Shown here in pieces: positions 12,255-23,580 of a stretch of DNA of 64,000 bases. The DNA comes from Glebionis coronaria (Eukaryota; Streptophyta; Magnoliopsida; Asterales; Asteraceae), in contig CM046881.1 in assembly GCA_025667525.1 (NCBI GenBank), positions 494,285,627-494,349,626 of the forward strand, read 5' to 3'. The notes under the pieces are model-generated. The model was not told where the DNA came from. It worked only from the letters and a program-made list of their open reading frames with translations, and did not search any database. How positions within the stretch are numbered: the stretch's first letter is position 1; each line of letters begins with the position of its first letter. A program made the translations under genes and the position numbers.

Positions 12255-12457
12255 TTTAAAATAGTGGCGTTCGTTTGTACCAACTTATGTTAAAGTAATT
12301 TAATATTTATATTTTTAAAATAGCGGTTTGTTTTGTACCAACTTATATTGAAGTCATTCAATATTTATATTTTTAAAATAGTGGTTTGTTTTGTACCAAC
12401 TTATATGAAGTCATTTAATATTTTTAAAATAGTGGTTTGTTTTGTACCTACTTATAT
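12255..12457. repeat. tandem repeat, about 58-bp unit, 3.5 copies, upstream of the GDSL gene
   Basis: Units start at about 12255, 12314, 12372 and 12423, each beginning TTTAAAATAG(T/C)GG followed by TTTGTACCAACTTAT. The third unit is shortened to about 51 bp and the fourth is partial. The array lies 60-260 bp upstream of the GDSL start codon, in its likely promoter. Confidence 0.85.
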
Positions 12458-12494
12458 CTCTATCATTTTTATCGCCAACTTTTGAATTCTCATA

Positions 12495-12705
12495 TTAGAG
12501 CATAGGCACCCAAAAGTTTTTTACTATTTGATAAAGTGTTTAGAGATAGTTTTTTCATTGCCCCAAAAGCTTTTCCGAAAGCTTTTCACAAAAACTTGTT
12601 AAAATACAAGTTATCCCTAAAAGTTTTGAAAATTAACTATCATACATATTGAATACCATAAATGCTCAAAGTCATTAAAGACTTGGAGCATTCTAGATGC
12701 TCTTA
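12495..12705. mobile_element. Candidate small MITE with TTA target duplication
   Basis: About 211 bp bounded by TTA-GAGCAT at the left and ATGCTC-TTA at the right. A 3-bp TTA duplication is typical of PIF/Harbinger (Tourist-like) MITEs. The inverted repeats are only six or seven bases, so this is tentative. Confidence 0.3.
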
Positions 12706-12984
12706 GTCAGGCATGTTTTGCATGCAAACCAATGTTTTTCGCGAAAGAGTGAGTCGTCCAGAAAGAACAAGATGACTAAAAGTTACCAACATCCCACAAG
12801 TAATATCAACATGCAAATTCCTTCATGCTCATTTGCTCATCCTGCAAATGTTAGTCCAAAACCAAAAAACTATGTGCCAAAAACATTTTCCCTTTAGATT
12901 TGAAAATCATGACTAACACCATTAAAAATTTGCCTACCATAATTAGAGAAAAACACTAACAGAATTAATATTTTACAAAACACT
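12706..12984. other. spacer, nothing recognised
   Basis: Short chance frames only. Confidence 0.4.
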
Positions 12985-13380
12985 TTATAGTTCTGTTTTG
13001 ATGAAAGTGTTTTTGATGAGTTCCCAAGACACATTAGAATTCTCTTTTGTTGGCCCAACAAACTTGTATACCTTGTAATATGGATCTCCATGCAAATCTT
13101 TGAACTCATATGTTCTGGTTTTGGTTGCATGATCCCAAGTAGATTATGGTTTTGTTTCATCATACTATAATTTCATCATAGCTTCATATTGCTTGACATC
13201 CTAATAACATGTTCATTAACCTCTTCTTCTAAACTAACAGAACTTGCTTTCTCACTCTCAATGTTGTGAGTGCTTTCTGCTGGCTGAACCTTTTTAGGTC
13301 TTCAAACCATGTTCTTGGGAGTTGGATCAATATGAAACATGTTTGCAGCTTGTCTCACTTCCTCTATGTGTTTAGACTCG
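12985..13380 (-). pseudogene. degenerate coding remnant downstream of copia Gag
   Basis: Two readable stretches on the minus strand: one around 13378-13190 (MSKGESKHIEEVRQAA..., one stop) and one around 13137-12985 (WDHATKTRTYEF..., ending TAA). They continue collinearly from the Gag remnant and look coding, but I do not recognise the domain. They may be the Gag/protease linker of the same element. Confidence 0.35.
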
Positions 13381-13392
13381 CCTTTAGACATT

Positions 13393-13933
13393 CTAAAATT
13401 TACAGCTTTGTTCTTTTGATAAGAATTTTATAGACCTAAAGTTGTTTTCTTTTGAGGGGGTACTTTGGAACTGTGGTTGTGCAACAAAAGGTTTTGGTTT
13501 GAAGTTACCAAAGTGTGGCCTTGTGCTGAAAGAGTTAACAGACCTTGGACTATTACTACCAGTATAAGACCATGACTGACCAAAATTAAAAGACTTTCCA
13601 GAATTAAATGTTCTACCAGAATTAACAGGTGAAGGTCTACCAGAATTAAGCTGACTAGCATTATTAATTGGTTTAAGACCATCCCTTAGAAGTACTAACC
13701 TATGGATCATTCTGGTGTTATTCTGATAATTCCTTTTGGGAGCCTTATTCTTGTACCCGCTCCTCTTTTTTATTCATTTGACAATGTGCCTGCAAATGCT
13801 CAAAACTACCACATGTATAGCAAGATTTATTCCCATTTTTATAAATCTGATGGTTGTTTATGTTCTTTTGATTTCCCCTAGGTGTATTGGCCCTGTACAT
13901 CTCAGCATACTTGACATATGTAACGACCCACAT
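13393..13933 (-). pseudogene. copia Gag nucleocapsid remnant with zinc knuckle
   Basis: The minus-strand frame 13933-13745 contains a zinc knuckle, CYTCGSFEHLQAHC (CX2CX4HX4C), preceded by a basic Asn-rich stretch. A basic, Asn/Ser/Pro-rich linker follows in 13710-13393. Knuckle and linker resemble Asteraceae copia Gag proteins as I remember them. The solo LTR at 13919 interrupts its N-terminal side. Confidence 0.65.
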
Positions 13934-15154
13934 TGACAGAAAGCCGTTATGTCATAATTATGGCGTGTCATCAAAGCATGCAAGGTATAATGTCATAAAA
14001 CATAAATGACCAAAAAGGAAAACCGGAATCAAAAATCAGCTCCCAAACATAATCTCAACATGCATAAAGTAAATGAAGTAGAAAGGACGAAACAGGTTGT
14101 CCAAACAAGCATAAGTATTTAAAATGCAAAAAGGAAAAGAAGTCTAAGGTAGATTCCATCCTATGCGCGTACTCTTAAATGCTCAAGTCTGCCCTTAGGT
14201 ACCTGCCGTTTGGGACATGGAAAGAAAAAAATATGGTTGAGCTATACGCTCAGTGAACGGATATAATGACATGAATAAGAATAACTTAAATATGAGTAAA
14301 CGATATGAAATGCAGCGGAATATGTGTATGTCCTGGAAAACCTGAAAGATGATTTATAAACAAATGGAACATTGGAAAAGTCTTAAATTTTATGCAAGCA
14401 ATATAATTAAATGTACACGAGCTCATATAAGTCATAACATATTACCAACGTGCATGAATACATAGAGGGGTGACCTCGTCATGCAATTAGAGAGGTGACC
14501 TCTAATAATATAAGTCTGGGTGGAGGGATCAGCTCCAATATGATGGAGTGTAGAGCACACACTAAACCAATCACCTTGTTCCTACAATCATGCAACTAGG
14601 ATGCACCCATACGCCCCAAAATAAACATAATAATGGCCCATGTAAACTGAAGGGACGCCGCGAGAAATCACTCTCGTCGCGGGATAGTCATGACACTGGT
14701 GCCTCAAGTGTCATGGTTATGGTACCTCCATAACTAGGTGGTCATGGTCATGCATGTATATAGCTCAGGCAATTTAAAATGATAGCATGGCAAACAATGA
14801 AAAGTTTTATGACATGAAAACTGGGGAAAACATATGGCAGCAGGGGAATCCTAATCATGCATAGAAAGAGATGTCCTTACTAAAGGACGGAATATCCGTA
14901 CCATATGTCCAGTAGATGATGAAATATGAAAGGCGGAAAGTACTACTCCTACTTCACGAATGCTACATAATAAAGGACGTGTATGAGTTGTTTGTTCATG
15001 TATAAATTACTGGTTCTTAGTTTAATTTACTTGTTCTTGACTTGTTTTACTTATTCATGTCTTATTATGTCTATCCTTAATGTTATACGTTTCATGTGTT
15101 CTTGATTAATGTATCTCATGATTCATGGATTATTCTACTTGATATTTCCATATT

Positions 15155-15335
15155 TAGTAGCTTTCTAAAAATAGTAGGTTTCTATATATAGTAAGTTCCC
15201 AAAAATATAAAGTTTCCATAAATAGTAAGTCTCCAAAAATAGTAAGTTTCCATATATAGTAAGTTTCCAAAAATAGAAAGTTTCTATAAATAGTATGTTT
15301 CTAAAAATAGTAAGTTTCCATAAATAGTAATAAGG
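15155..15335. repeat. short tandem repeat, about 18 bp (AGTAAGTTTCCAAAAAT type)
   Basis: About nine to ten imperfect units alternate between ...TTTCCAAAAATAGTA and ...TTTCCATAAATAGTA inside the solo LTR. Confidence 0.8.
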
Positions 15336-15739
15336 TTGTTAAATAAGTATATCATATAAGCCGAAGCTTAATGAACATATTCTTATAAGTCATGATTATT
15401 AAATAATGTATTAGTAAAGTATTTTAATAAATAATTTTAACACGTCATAATCTTATAAATAATTATCAATTAATAATGTAACATGATTTTTAAGTTGATT
15501 ATTAATTAATAATAAGGCATGATTTATTTTAATAATACTTTACTATAAACTTGAATAGTTGTATAATTAAATTAAAAAATTAATTAAATTACTTAAACCA
15601 TGATTAGTAATGTTATTAATTTAATAAGCTAAGTCTTTAAATTAGCTAAATTAATTAAGCCATGATTTATAATTTCCAATGATTAATTAAGCTAACTATT
15701 TTATAAGCCCAAAATAAATAAGCTAACAATAATAACCAA

Positions 15740-16080
15740 ACACCCCCTTGGTGTGCCGGTTTAGCCGAGCCCCAAAACAAGCCCACCGAGACCTCCTTGG
15801 TCTCGGTTGCACGAAAACAAACACCCCTTGCCGCATCCCTTGATGCGGCCGTTAGCCTTGTATTCCCCCGCATGGCCAAAGTTCCCGCCGCTAGGGAAAA
15901 CCTCCCCCCGTCTGCAGCCTTAACCCACCGAGACCATCAGGATCTCGGTTGCCACTGCTCAAAACAAACACCCCACCGGGTCCTTGTTGTGTTGCAGCTG
16001 ACAAGGGAGACCAGCTACCGAGCCAACAGTGGCTGCGGCTGCTTGGTCTAAATCCCCACTGAGAGCACTCTCATGGGAGG
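15740..16080. other. GC-rich patch with several short hairpins inside the solo LTR
   Basis: GC content jumps against an AT-rich background. Inverted repeats include ACCGAGACC...GGTCTCGGT (about 15786-15808), CCGCATC...GATGCGG (about 15832-15848) and a second GAGACC/GATCTC pair near 15930-15950. Antiparallel frames here (for example 15797-16051) are by-products of GC content, not genes. Confidence 0.55.
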
Positions 16081-16679
16081 GTCCTCAGTTTCCGTGTCCA
16101 AACCAAACCAAGACCGATTAAATGCTTATTTTTAATGATCATTACACATGTTCATAGCATAATTAATTTAGTCCCTGAATGATTCTTATAAGATAATAAT
16201 AAAAGGTTTTAGGTAATTACGGAAAGAGATGAATAAGAAAATGATTAACACGTATATACACGAATGATTCGAAGATCAAAAAAATGTTTTCTCCTCCCTT
16301 TTGTCTTCGTCTGCCAGCGGCCACACCAAAACCAAGGTAGGGTTCTCTATTTTTGTGAAAACTTGAAAAATGAAAATACATGAAGTAGTTTTGGCTAGTT
16401 AAATTGTTAACGGGTCGGGCTTTGGGCCCCTTTTTCCTTTCTTTTAAAATCCCGCCAAAACACCCCTTTTATATATGTTTTCGTGTTTTATTGAATTCCC
16501 GTGTTTTGTATATTCGTAACTTAAATTCTGTTAAACCTTGTCATGTAATTTAATATACTTATATACTTGTCGTTATTCATTTAATATACGTAATACTTAT
16601 CGTGCATTAATTATCTTAAAGTTTTAATTAAGTGGTATTTTCATGTATTTTGTGTGGGTTTTACAACATGTTTCTTAAT

Positions 16680-17880
16680 AGGTTAGTATTTAGGGGCATT
16701 AGGGTTCAACTCACCAGCTTTCTTGATAGTAGCTTTCTCTTCTAGTTTAATACCAGTCTAAGAGTTTCTACTCTCTGAACTACATGGCTCACTGATCAAC
16801 TCCTTAGTCTAACTACCAGTACTAGTATTAGTAGATGGTTTAACCTGTGCAGTGTCAACATAGGCTTCACTAGAAGAGGTAACACCTTCTTTTACAAACT
16901 TAATAAGAACAAACATTGGTTCCTCCTTCTTTTGAAACTCAGGTAAACCAATATATGACATGCCTAACATAGGAGGAAAATATACAAGAGGGAGCTCAAC
17001 ATCATGATAATCATTATTGTATCCTAGTCCCCACTTGCATTTGTCAAGGGCCTAACTGTCAATCATTTTCTCCATGATCTTAGGGGAATTACTAAGACTT
17101 TTGAATTTGAATTCATTCTCAAGCTTAAGAATTCCACAAGCCTCAAGTTTAGAATTAAGTTCAGTGATCCCTAGTTTGAGCAGCTATTTCTTTTTTCAAA
17201 AGAATTATAGAGTCTTTAAAGGCACTTTCTTATTCCTTATGACACACTATTTTTTCTAAAATTTTTAGACCTCTTTGATTAGCAGATAAATCACGTGTAG
17301 ATCTATAATATTTCAGCTTAATACCATCATAGTGTTTTTTATTACGAATTACCTCATAGTCTAAAAGTGCCATGAGTGTCATGTTTGTGATAGGTTCATC
17401 TTCCATGAAGGTCTAGTCCATTCCAAATCCATCAACAACTATCAATGCCTTTATAGAAGGATCTTCAACAGTTACCTGACTCCTTGGACTTCTACATTCC
17501 CTAGCAAAATGTCCTTTTTGTGACAAATATCGGATTCCACCTTAGACTTGTCAAAGCTTGTGTTATCACCAGCATTAAGAATGATCTGCTTTCTAGTTCT
17601 TATGAGAAACCTCCTTGCTCTTATACTGAGAAAAGCAAGTTGATTTTTTTATTTCTTGCTCTTCTAGATCATCATCACTTAATTGTTGCAAATCATCAAC
17701 AAAAATTTCTACTACATTCTCGTAGTTTGATAAGAATGCATAAATGGTTCCATCACTTAATCCAGCAACACTAATAGTTGATTCATGAGAATCAAAAAAT
17801 ATACTACCACCATTAAGAGAACCTTTTGAGTTTTCTTTACTCGTATGACTAGAACTTGATATTATGAAGATTATGTGAAC
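16680..17880 (-). pseudogene. copia Gag central region, degenerate
   Basis: On the minus strand from about 17880, the frame reads a Ser-rich linker then QQLSDDDLEEQEIKKS, a GDNTSFDKSKVE stretch and KGHFARECRSPRSQ, a copia Gag zinc-knuckle region that has lost its first Cys by frameshift. It continues toward 17040 with stops. The Gag N-terminus is absent beyond 17880, where Athila-like sequence begins. Confidence 0.65.
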
Positions 17881-19400
17881 TGTATGAACAAAACGAGATC
17901 ATTCTTATTATAAGTTAGTAAGCTAACACTCACTCATGTGGCCCAATTATTCACTTAGACTCCCTTATTCCTAGGTGTATCTCTTATATTTTATTATTGT
18001 CTTGAATGATCACGAGGATGCATTGTTGACTTATTTTGATAATTTATTAGGCTGAAAATAAAGTAGGACGATTTAATCAATAGTTAGCTAAAGGAAAAAA
18101 TCTTTTAAAACTGCTTCTCGAGACCTCATAAAGTTCATATCTTGGAATAACTCGCTTCACGATTTGAGACCTTTCTCGGACCGATATTTGGCAATGACTT
18201 CATACTTCTAATCTTGAGAGACGTTCTTGAAATAATGGTCTTCTCTTCATAATAGGAATTTCTTCACTTGAAGTTTTTGAGAGATTCTTTATACTTGGAC
18301 CACGACTTCTTCTTTTTTCTCCAATATTTATTTTGCATTTTGATATAAAACGATCCGCCTCCTTTTAGGACTTGGATCTATTTATGCTCACACCTTGCTA
18401 GGGTCTTTTCGGATAGACTTCTCCATGATCTTTAGGGGAGTATTTGTTTTTCGTCGTGTGTCTCGATCCTTCATATTGATTTTTGATAAATGATTCTCCA
18501 CATCACTTTGGATCTTTAGCAACAAAATGTAGCCCTCATGCCTTGTTAGGGCCTTTTCGGACTCGCCAATCTTCGCATCCCGCTTCAATAAGTTATGCCT
18601 TGGCTATGAACTCTAATTAATATCGAGCAACTTTTAAACGATCTTGTGCTAGAAGCTAAGTAACTTCTCAAATCGTACAACCTTACTTATTGGAATTATA
18701 TTTATTAACAAGCGATGGGAGAAAAAGCTCATAATCAACTCACATAAATTCATGAAAGAATACCAAACTTATAATTGACTCTATCATCTCTCGTTCTCCA
18801 TAATTTAAAATCTCAAGGAATGAGACTCGTGGATGCATAGCCAATTAAATCAAAGTTTCGGGTTTTTAAGTCATCTATAGGATCTTGCAATTTCTTAGAC
18901 TTTTTCAAGTTTAGAATTCGCATTTTAAAGTTCCCTTGATAAACGACTTTCTAGGATCAATTACAGGAACTTGCGAAAAGTTCTTGTTCTTAACCCGTAA
19001 GAGTTAAGACTTCCGCGTTTTAAAGTTCCCTATATAAAAGCCTAGCAAAACTTGATTTAAACACGTCAAGGATACTAGCTAGAGTAAACTTAGATAAGTA
19101 AACTCGGGTTGAGTCAAAAGATTCATGACGGGCCTAATATATCAAAGACATCAAAACTTGTTAAAACCATTTTATTTAACTTTATTTTTCTCTTTTGACT
19201 TTATTTTTGAAATGAAATATATACATACGATGCAATAATAAAAGGAAAGAACATAAAAGAAGATAAATGAAAAATACTACTTGGCTAAAATAGATCAAAA
19301 TTTTTGAAAAATGTCGAAAACTTAGATTTTCCGGTTAAAATAAGGACAATTTAATGGAAAAGCCCACTTAACTTCGATAGAAGTCCCCCTACACTTGATA

Positions 19401-19422
19401 TAAACATTGCCCTCAATGTTTA
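19401..19422 (-). other. Conserved stem-loop B (TAAACATTG / CAATGTTTA)
   Basis: Perfect 9-bp stem with a 4-nt loop. Purine tracts lie on both sides (seen as CCCCCTACACTT on the plus strand). Equivalent to 28332-28353 and 54171-54190. Confidence 0.75.
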
Positions 19423-19751
19423 AGCATGTGGGAGTAAACCCCCCTACACTTGGGACATTGTGCACTTTGTTTAAATATTGCTAAGGAAGAGACAACTATA
19501 GTTATTTCAATGTCAACATATAAGATATGAAATATTGAATCACAAAAGTTTAGGATAGAACCGGGAAGACGGGAACACGGGTCACGGGTCTTCAAATATC
19601 ATCAAAAGTGTTATTTGAAGCTTTAATCCCTGCACATCATAAGAAACAAGACAACAAACACCTATGTAGCTCCGCCCTACACTTAGGATGAAAACATGTA
19701 AAAATAATAGATCATCGGGTTGCCTCCCGAGAAGCGCTTGTTTTTGTTAAC

Positions 19752-19771
19752 CGAGTCACGAGCCTGACTCG
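19752..19771 (-). other. Conserved stem-loop A (CGAGTCA / TGACTCG)
   Basis: Perfect 7-bp stem with a 6-nt loop, a few bases after the pol stop codon. It is followed on the minus strand by GGTTAACAAAAACAAGCGC. Equivalent to 27977-27996 and 53795-53814. Confidence 0.75.
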
Positions 19772-19779
19772 ACCCAGAA

Positions 19780-20680
19780 CTAATTCAAGGGAAACGTGGT
19801 GAGGGATGGAATCATCTCATGAGAGATGTCCTCACCAAAGTACAACTTAACACGTTGGCCATTCACATTAAAATTTGGCCCATTTGGTTGAGAAAGCTCA
19901 ATGGTGCCATAAGGGAAGACTTTAGCGACAGTGAATGGACCAGACCAACGGCTCTTAAGCTTGCAAGAAAAGATTTTCAACCGAGAGTTAAAGAGTAAAA
20001 CTTGATCACCTATGTAAAACTCTCGGTTCTTAATCCTAGAATCATGAATGAGCTTGGTTTTCTCCTTGTAGATCAATGAATTCTCATAAGCTTCATTCCT
20101 TAGTTCATTAAGTTCATTGAGTTGGATTTTCCTAAGATCACCGGCTTTGTTGATATCAAAATTATCCCATTTCAAGGCCCAATAAGCCTTATGTTCTAAC
20201 TCAATGGGGAGGTGGCATGCCTTTCCGTACACAAGACGATATGGAGTGCAACCAATAGGTGTCTTATATGCGGTACGGAAAGCCCACAAAGCATCATCTA
20301 ACTTATCGGCCCATGAGGCACGATGCTCTCCCACAGTTCACTCTAAGATTTTCTTAAGTCCACGGTTAGAAATCTCGGTTTGACCATTTGTTTGTGGATG
20401 ATACGTGGTGGAAAGACGATGATTGACGCCATACTTAGCCATGACTCGTGCAAATTGATCATTGCAAAAATGAATCCCGCGATCACTAAGGATAGCACGA
20501 GGAACACCGAATCGAGAAAATAATTGTTTCAAAAAGTTTACAACCACCCTCGCATCGTTAGTGGGTAAAGCCTTTGCTTCAACCCATTTTGATACGTAGT
20601 CAACGGCTACGAGGATGTACTTGTTCCCTTTAGATGATGGAAATGGCCCCATAAAGTCGATCCACATACGTCAAATATTT
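19780..20680 (-). pseudogene. Athila-like integrase core and C-terminal domain, level 1
   Basis: Minus-strand integrase. The first catalytic Asp is in WIDFMGPFP (about 20660), the second in SDRG (about 20480) and the Glu in [10 protein letters not shown] (about 20380), so the DDE set is complete. A TGA at 20335-20337 then splits the core end (ILE) from the C-terminal part (GEHRASWADKL...), which ends in a GPFTVAKVFPYGTIEL chromodomain-like/SH3-type tail at 19780. The stop lies where sister copies usually carry Arg, consistent with CGA to TGA decay. The family enzyme inserts cDNA into the genome in the nucleus. Confidence 0.85.
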
Positions 20681-20933
20681 CACATTCTTGGATGAAATTT
20701 TGAGGCATCTCATCTTAATGTGTGATCTTGCCTTGTCGTTGGCAAGCATCACAATGCTTAACCATTTCGTGTGCATCACGATAAATGGTGGGCCAATAAA
20801 ATCCGGAGTCGAAAACTTTCTTCGCGGTATAGTTAGGACCAAAGTGACCACCGGTGGGTCCTTTGTGGCAAGCTTCTAGGATTAGTAAAGCTGTCAGCCC
20901 ATCAACACACCTACGAATAACAAGATCCGCACA
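20681..20933 (-). pseudogene. integrase zinc-binding region, level 1, broken
   Basis: Minus-strand reading gives [16 protein letters not shown] and [10 protein letters not shown], the H-H-C-C zinc domain that precedes the integrase core. It is bounded by a TAA directly after the RNase H frame (20934-20936) and another TAA after the Cys pair. A frameshift near 20670-20680 precedes the core. Confidence 0.8.
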
Positions 20934-22657
20934 TTATTTGAAGAGGTAAGGGTCGTCCCAATAATAATGCTTAATGTCCTTGAAGAACTTTTTCTTTTGT
21001 TGAGACGTTAACCCTTCCATAAGAACACCACCCGCTAAGTAGTTTGCAATATCCGCAAACCATGGGGTATCGTCAAGGTTGGAGTTAATAGACATTAAGG
21101 CCTCAAGGGGAAAAGATTCATTAATCTCTTGATTTGGAAGTTCCCCTTGATAAGGATCCTCGAGTCTACTAAGATGATCCGCGGCTAGGTTTTCCGCTCC
21201 CTTTTTATCACGAATTTCAATTTTGAATTCTTGAAGGATTAAAACCCAACGAAGAAGTCTTGGTTTAGAATTTTGTTTCGTTAACAAGTACTTCAACGCG
21301 GAATGATCGGTGTACATAATGGTGGTTGAAAGGACAAGATAGGGGCGGAATTTTTCAAAAGCATACACTACAGCTAAAAGCTCTTTTTCGGTAGTGGAAT
21401 AATGCAACTGGGCCCCCGTCATTGTCTTGCTAGCGTAATGGATTGGTTGGAAATTTTTATTGATTTTTTGTCCCAAAACCGCTCCAATAGCAAAGTCGCT
21501 AGCATCACACATCAATTCAAAAGGTAACTCCCAGTTAGGGGTAACTAAGACCGGTGCCTTAGTTAATTTATCCTTAAGAAGATTGAAATATTCGATACAC
21601 TCTTTAGAAAAGATAAAAGGAGTATCTTTTTCCAAGAGGTGGGTCATCGGGCGAGCGATCTTAGAAAAATCTTGAATGAATTGACGATAGAAGCCCGCAT
21701 GACCAAGAAAACTTCTCACATCCTTCACGGTTGAAGGAGGAGGTAATTTAGCAAACACATCGACTTTAGCACGGTCGACTTCAATACCGGCTTTGGAAAT
21801 TTTATGACCTAGAACAATGCCTTCTTTTACCATAAAATGGCATTTTTCCCAATTAAGAACGAGACGAGTGTCTTCACACCGTTTAAGCATACGTTCTAAA
21901 TTGGCAAGGCAAGTAGAGAAAGAATCACCATAGACCGAGAAATCATCCATAAAGACTTCTATAGTTTCCTCAACCATGTCATGGAATATAGCCATCATAC
22001 ACCTTTGGAAAGTCCTAGGAGCATTGCATAAGCCGAAAGGCATTATTTTGTAAGCAAATGTTCCATAAGGACAAGTGAATGTGGTTTTCTCTTGGTCTTT
22101 TGGATCGATGGGAATTTGAAAATACCCGTAGAAACCGTCTAAGAAGCAATAGTAGTCATTACCCGCTAAACGCTCGAGCATTTGATCCATGAAAGGAAGA
22201 GGAAAATGATCCTTACGAGTTGCATCATTGAGCTTGCGATAGTCTATGCAAACTCGCCAACCTGTGACAAGTCGAGTAGGAATCAACTCGTTGTTTTCAT
22301 TGGGAACAACGGTTATTCCGCCTTTCTTAGGCACACAATGGACGGGACTAACCCATGGCGAATCCGAAATAGGGTAAATCACTCCGGCATCTAGAAGTTT
22401 GATAACTTCTTTCTTGATGACGTCATGAATTTTTGGATTAACCCTTCTTTGGCTTTGGATTGCGGGTTTAAAGTCATCTTCCATGAGAATTTTATGAGTA
22501 CAAAAGTTAGGATCAATTCCACGGATATCGGAAATTTTCCAAGCAATTTCTTTCTTATTATTTTTGAGCACATCCATAAGTCGAGATTTTTCATCCTCTT
22601 GTAAGTCCTTAGCAATGATGACGGGTAACTTCTTATCGTCTTCTAGGAAAACGTATT
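20934..22657 (-). pseudogene. Athila-like reverse transcriptase and RNase H, level 1
   Basis: A long open minus-strand frame, 547 codons from the Met at 22577, with homologous sequence extending upstream to 22657 where the level-2 LTR cuts in. RT motifs include [43 protein letters not shown] and catalytic [10 protein letters not shown] (about 21940). RNase H follows with [33 protein letters not shown] and [10 protein letters not shown]. It ends early with TAA at 20934. The domain itself is uninterrupted, but the element cannot express it because promoter and gag are separated. Confidence 0.9.
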
Positions 22658-22681
22658 TGATATGAGCAAAAACTCATATCA
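22658..22681 (+). other. LTR-terminal hairpin, level 2
   Basis: TGATATGAG (22658-22666) pairs perfectly with CTCATATCA (22673-22681) across a 6-base loop. It sits exactly at the LTR terminus. Confidence 0.8.
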
Positions 22682-23571
22682 ATTAATCAACAAATCACCC
22701 TAAAACACATAGCAAATACCTAATTTTTGTGCTATAAAAGCAGTATTATGTGGTATGTTCTGTGTTTGTGTACAAATAGGTAAGAAGGATGCATTTTCAA
22801 GCAAACAAAGAGAAAATCAAGCTAAATGGGATGAAAAAGACAAAGAAGGATCAAGAGTGACAAGACTTTGAAGACAAAGGACCTATCTTGACAACATTTC
22901 AAAGATGAAGGACCAAAAGTGTACATTTGCCAAAGTTAAGATCAAATTCAAACATGGTCAACCAACAAATCAACCAAGTCAAAAGGGGTCAAAAGAAGCA
23001 AGAATGCAAGTTGAAGTATCATTTTTGCCAAAGGAATGAAGATTCTAGCTTTAAATACAAATCTGCCAAGTCAAGGGTCTGAAACTGCCAAACTTGCAAA
23101 GTAATTTTGGGCTCAATCCATGTGTGATGGTTTTAACCAATGAGAAGCAAGGAAATAAATCATATGGATCACCACATAAGCCCACTCACAGCCGTCTTCA
23201 TTTAATGAGTAAATCCCAACAGTGCAATCCACCACTCCCTCTATTGGCCAATCATATTTCAGTATAAAGATAATGATCCGTGTGCTCTTCTCTCCACCAA
23301 CCACAACATGCCACGGGGCTTTCTTCTTCAACAATTTTGCTAGAACGTGGATTTAGCTAGAGGCGTTTTCACAAGGAAAGTTCTATATGAAAATTGATCG
23401 CAAGAATGAGACGACCACAACCCAACAACTCAATTAAGCTGACAACAACTCAATCAAAAATCCCCAATTAAGTTCTTCACCTGCAAATTTCAATTAGCAG
23501 AATTGGGACACGTGGAGCTCAATGATTGGCTTGGACACGTCATTCTCCCCAACAACTTCACTTTCTCATTC

Positions 23572-23580
23572 TATAAATAG
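23572..23580 (+). promoter_or_regulatory. TATA box, level 2 LTR
   Basis: TATAAATAG in the LTR, with downstream CA-rich and CT-rich sequence of a Pol II start region. Inference. Confidence 0.5.

Larger units (their letters stand above)
13919..16665. mobile_element. Long solo LTR (probable gypsy type), 2747 bp
   Basis: The segment begins TGTAACGACCCACA and ends TGTGTGGGTTTTACA, so it has canonical TG...CA ends and imperfect terminal inverted repeats of about 14 bp. The flanks acata (13914-13918) and acatg (16666-16670) are a worn 5-bp TSD. It interrupts the copia Gag remnant, which resumes on the other side. No coding region or internal LTR pair is seen, so a solo LTR left by recombination is the simplest reading. 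Orientation cannot be fixed. Confidence 0.65.
12985..17880 (-). mobile_element. Relic of a second copia gag region, minus strand, interrupted
   Basis: On the minus strand, degenerate Gag sequence runs from about 17880 down to 16680 and resumes from 13933 to about 13390, with possible continuation to 12985. No LTR of this element is visible. The right end at about 17880 abuts the truncated 3' region of the minus-strand Athila-like element. The segment between (13919-16665) is an insertion. Confidence 0.7.
17885..19779 (-). other. Conserved 3' non-coding module of level 1
   Basis: Nearly collinear with 27969-29788 (plus) and, more distantly, 53760-55940 (plus). Conserved items are a CGAGTCA/TGACTCG stem-loop just after the stop codon, a TAAACATTG/CAATGTTTA stem-loop flanked by AAGTGTAGGGG-type purine runs, and long near-identical stretches further on. 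Small frames here (for example 19413-19595, 18388-18588) are not supported. Confidence 0.75.
17885..22657 (-). mobile_element. Level 1: Athila-like Ty3/gypsy element, 3' part, truncated at both sides
   Basis: Minus-strand pol (22657 to 19780) and about 1.9 kb of 3' non-coding sequence. It ends at about 17885, roughly 200 bp short of where the LTR would start by comparison with the element at 24367-31874. The 5' side is cut at 22657 by insertion of the level-2 element between protease and RT, so its gag and 5' LTR should lie beyond base 64000. RT sequence of the [10 protein letters not shown] type marks the Athila group. Confidence 0.85.

Noticed and set aside
15797..16051. Overlapping frames on both strands in a GC-rich patch
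   Set aside because: Explained by locally high GC and inverted repeats inside the solo LTR.
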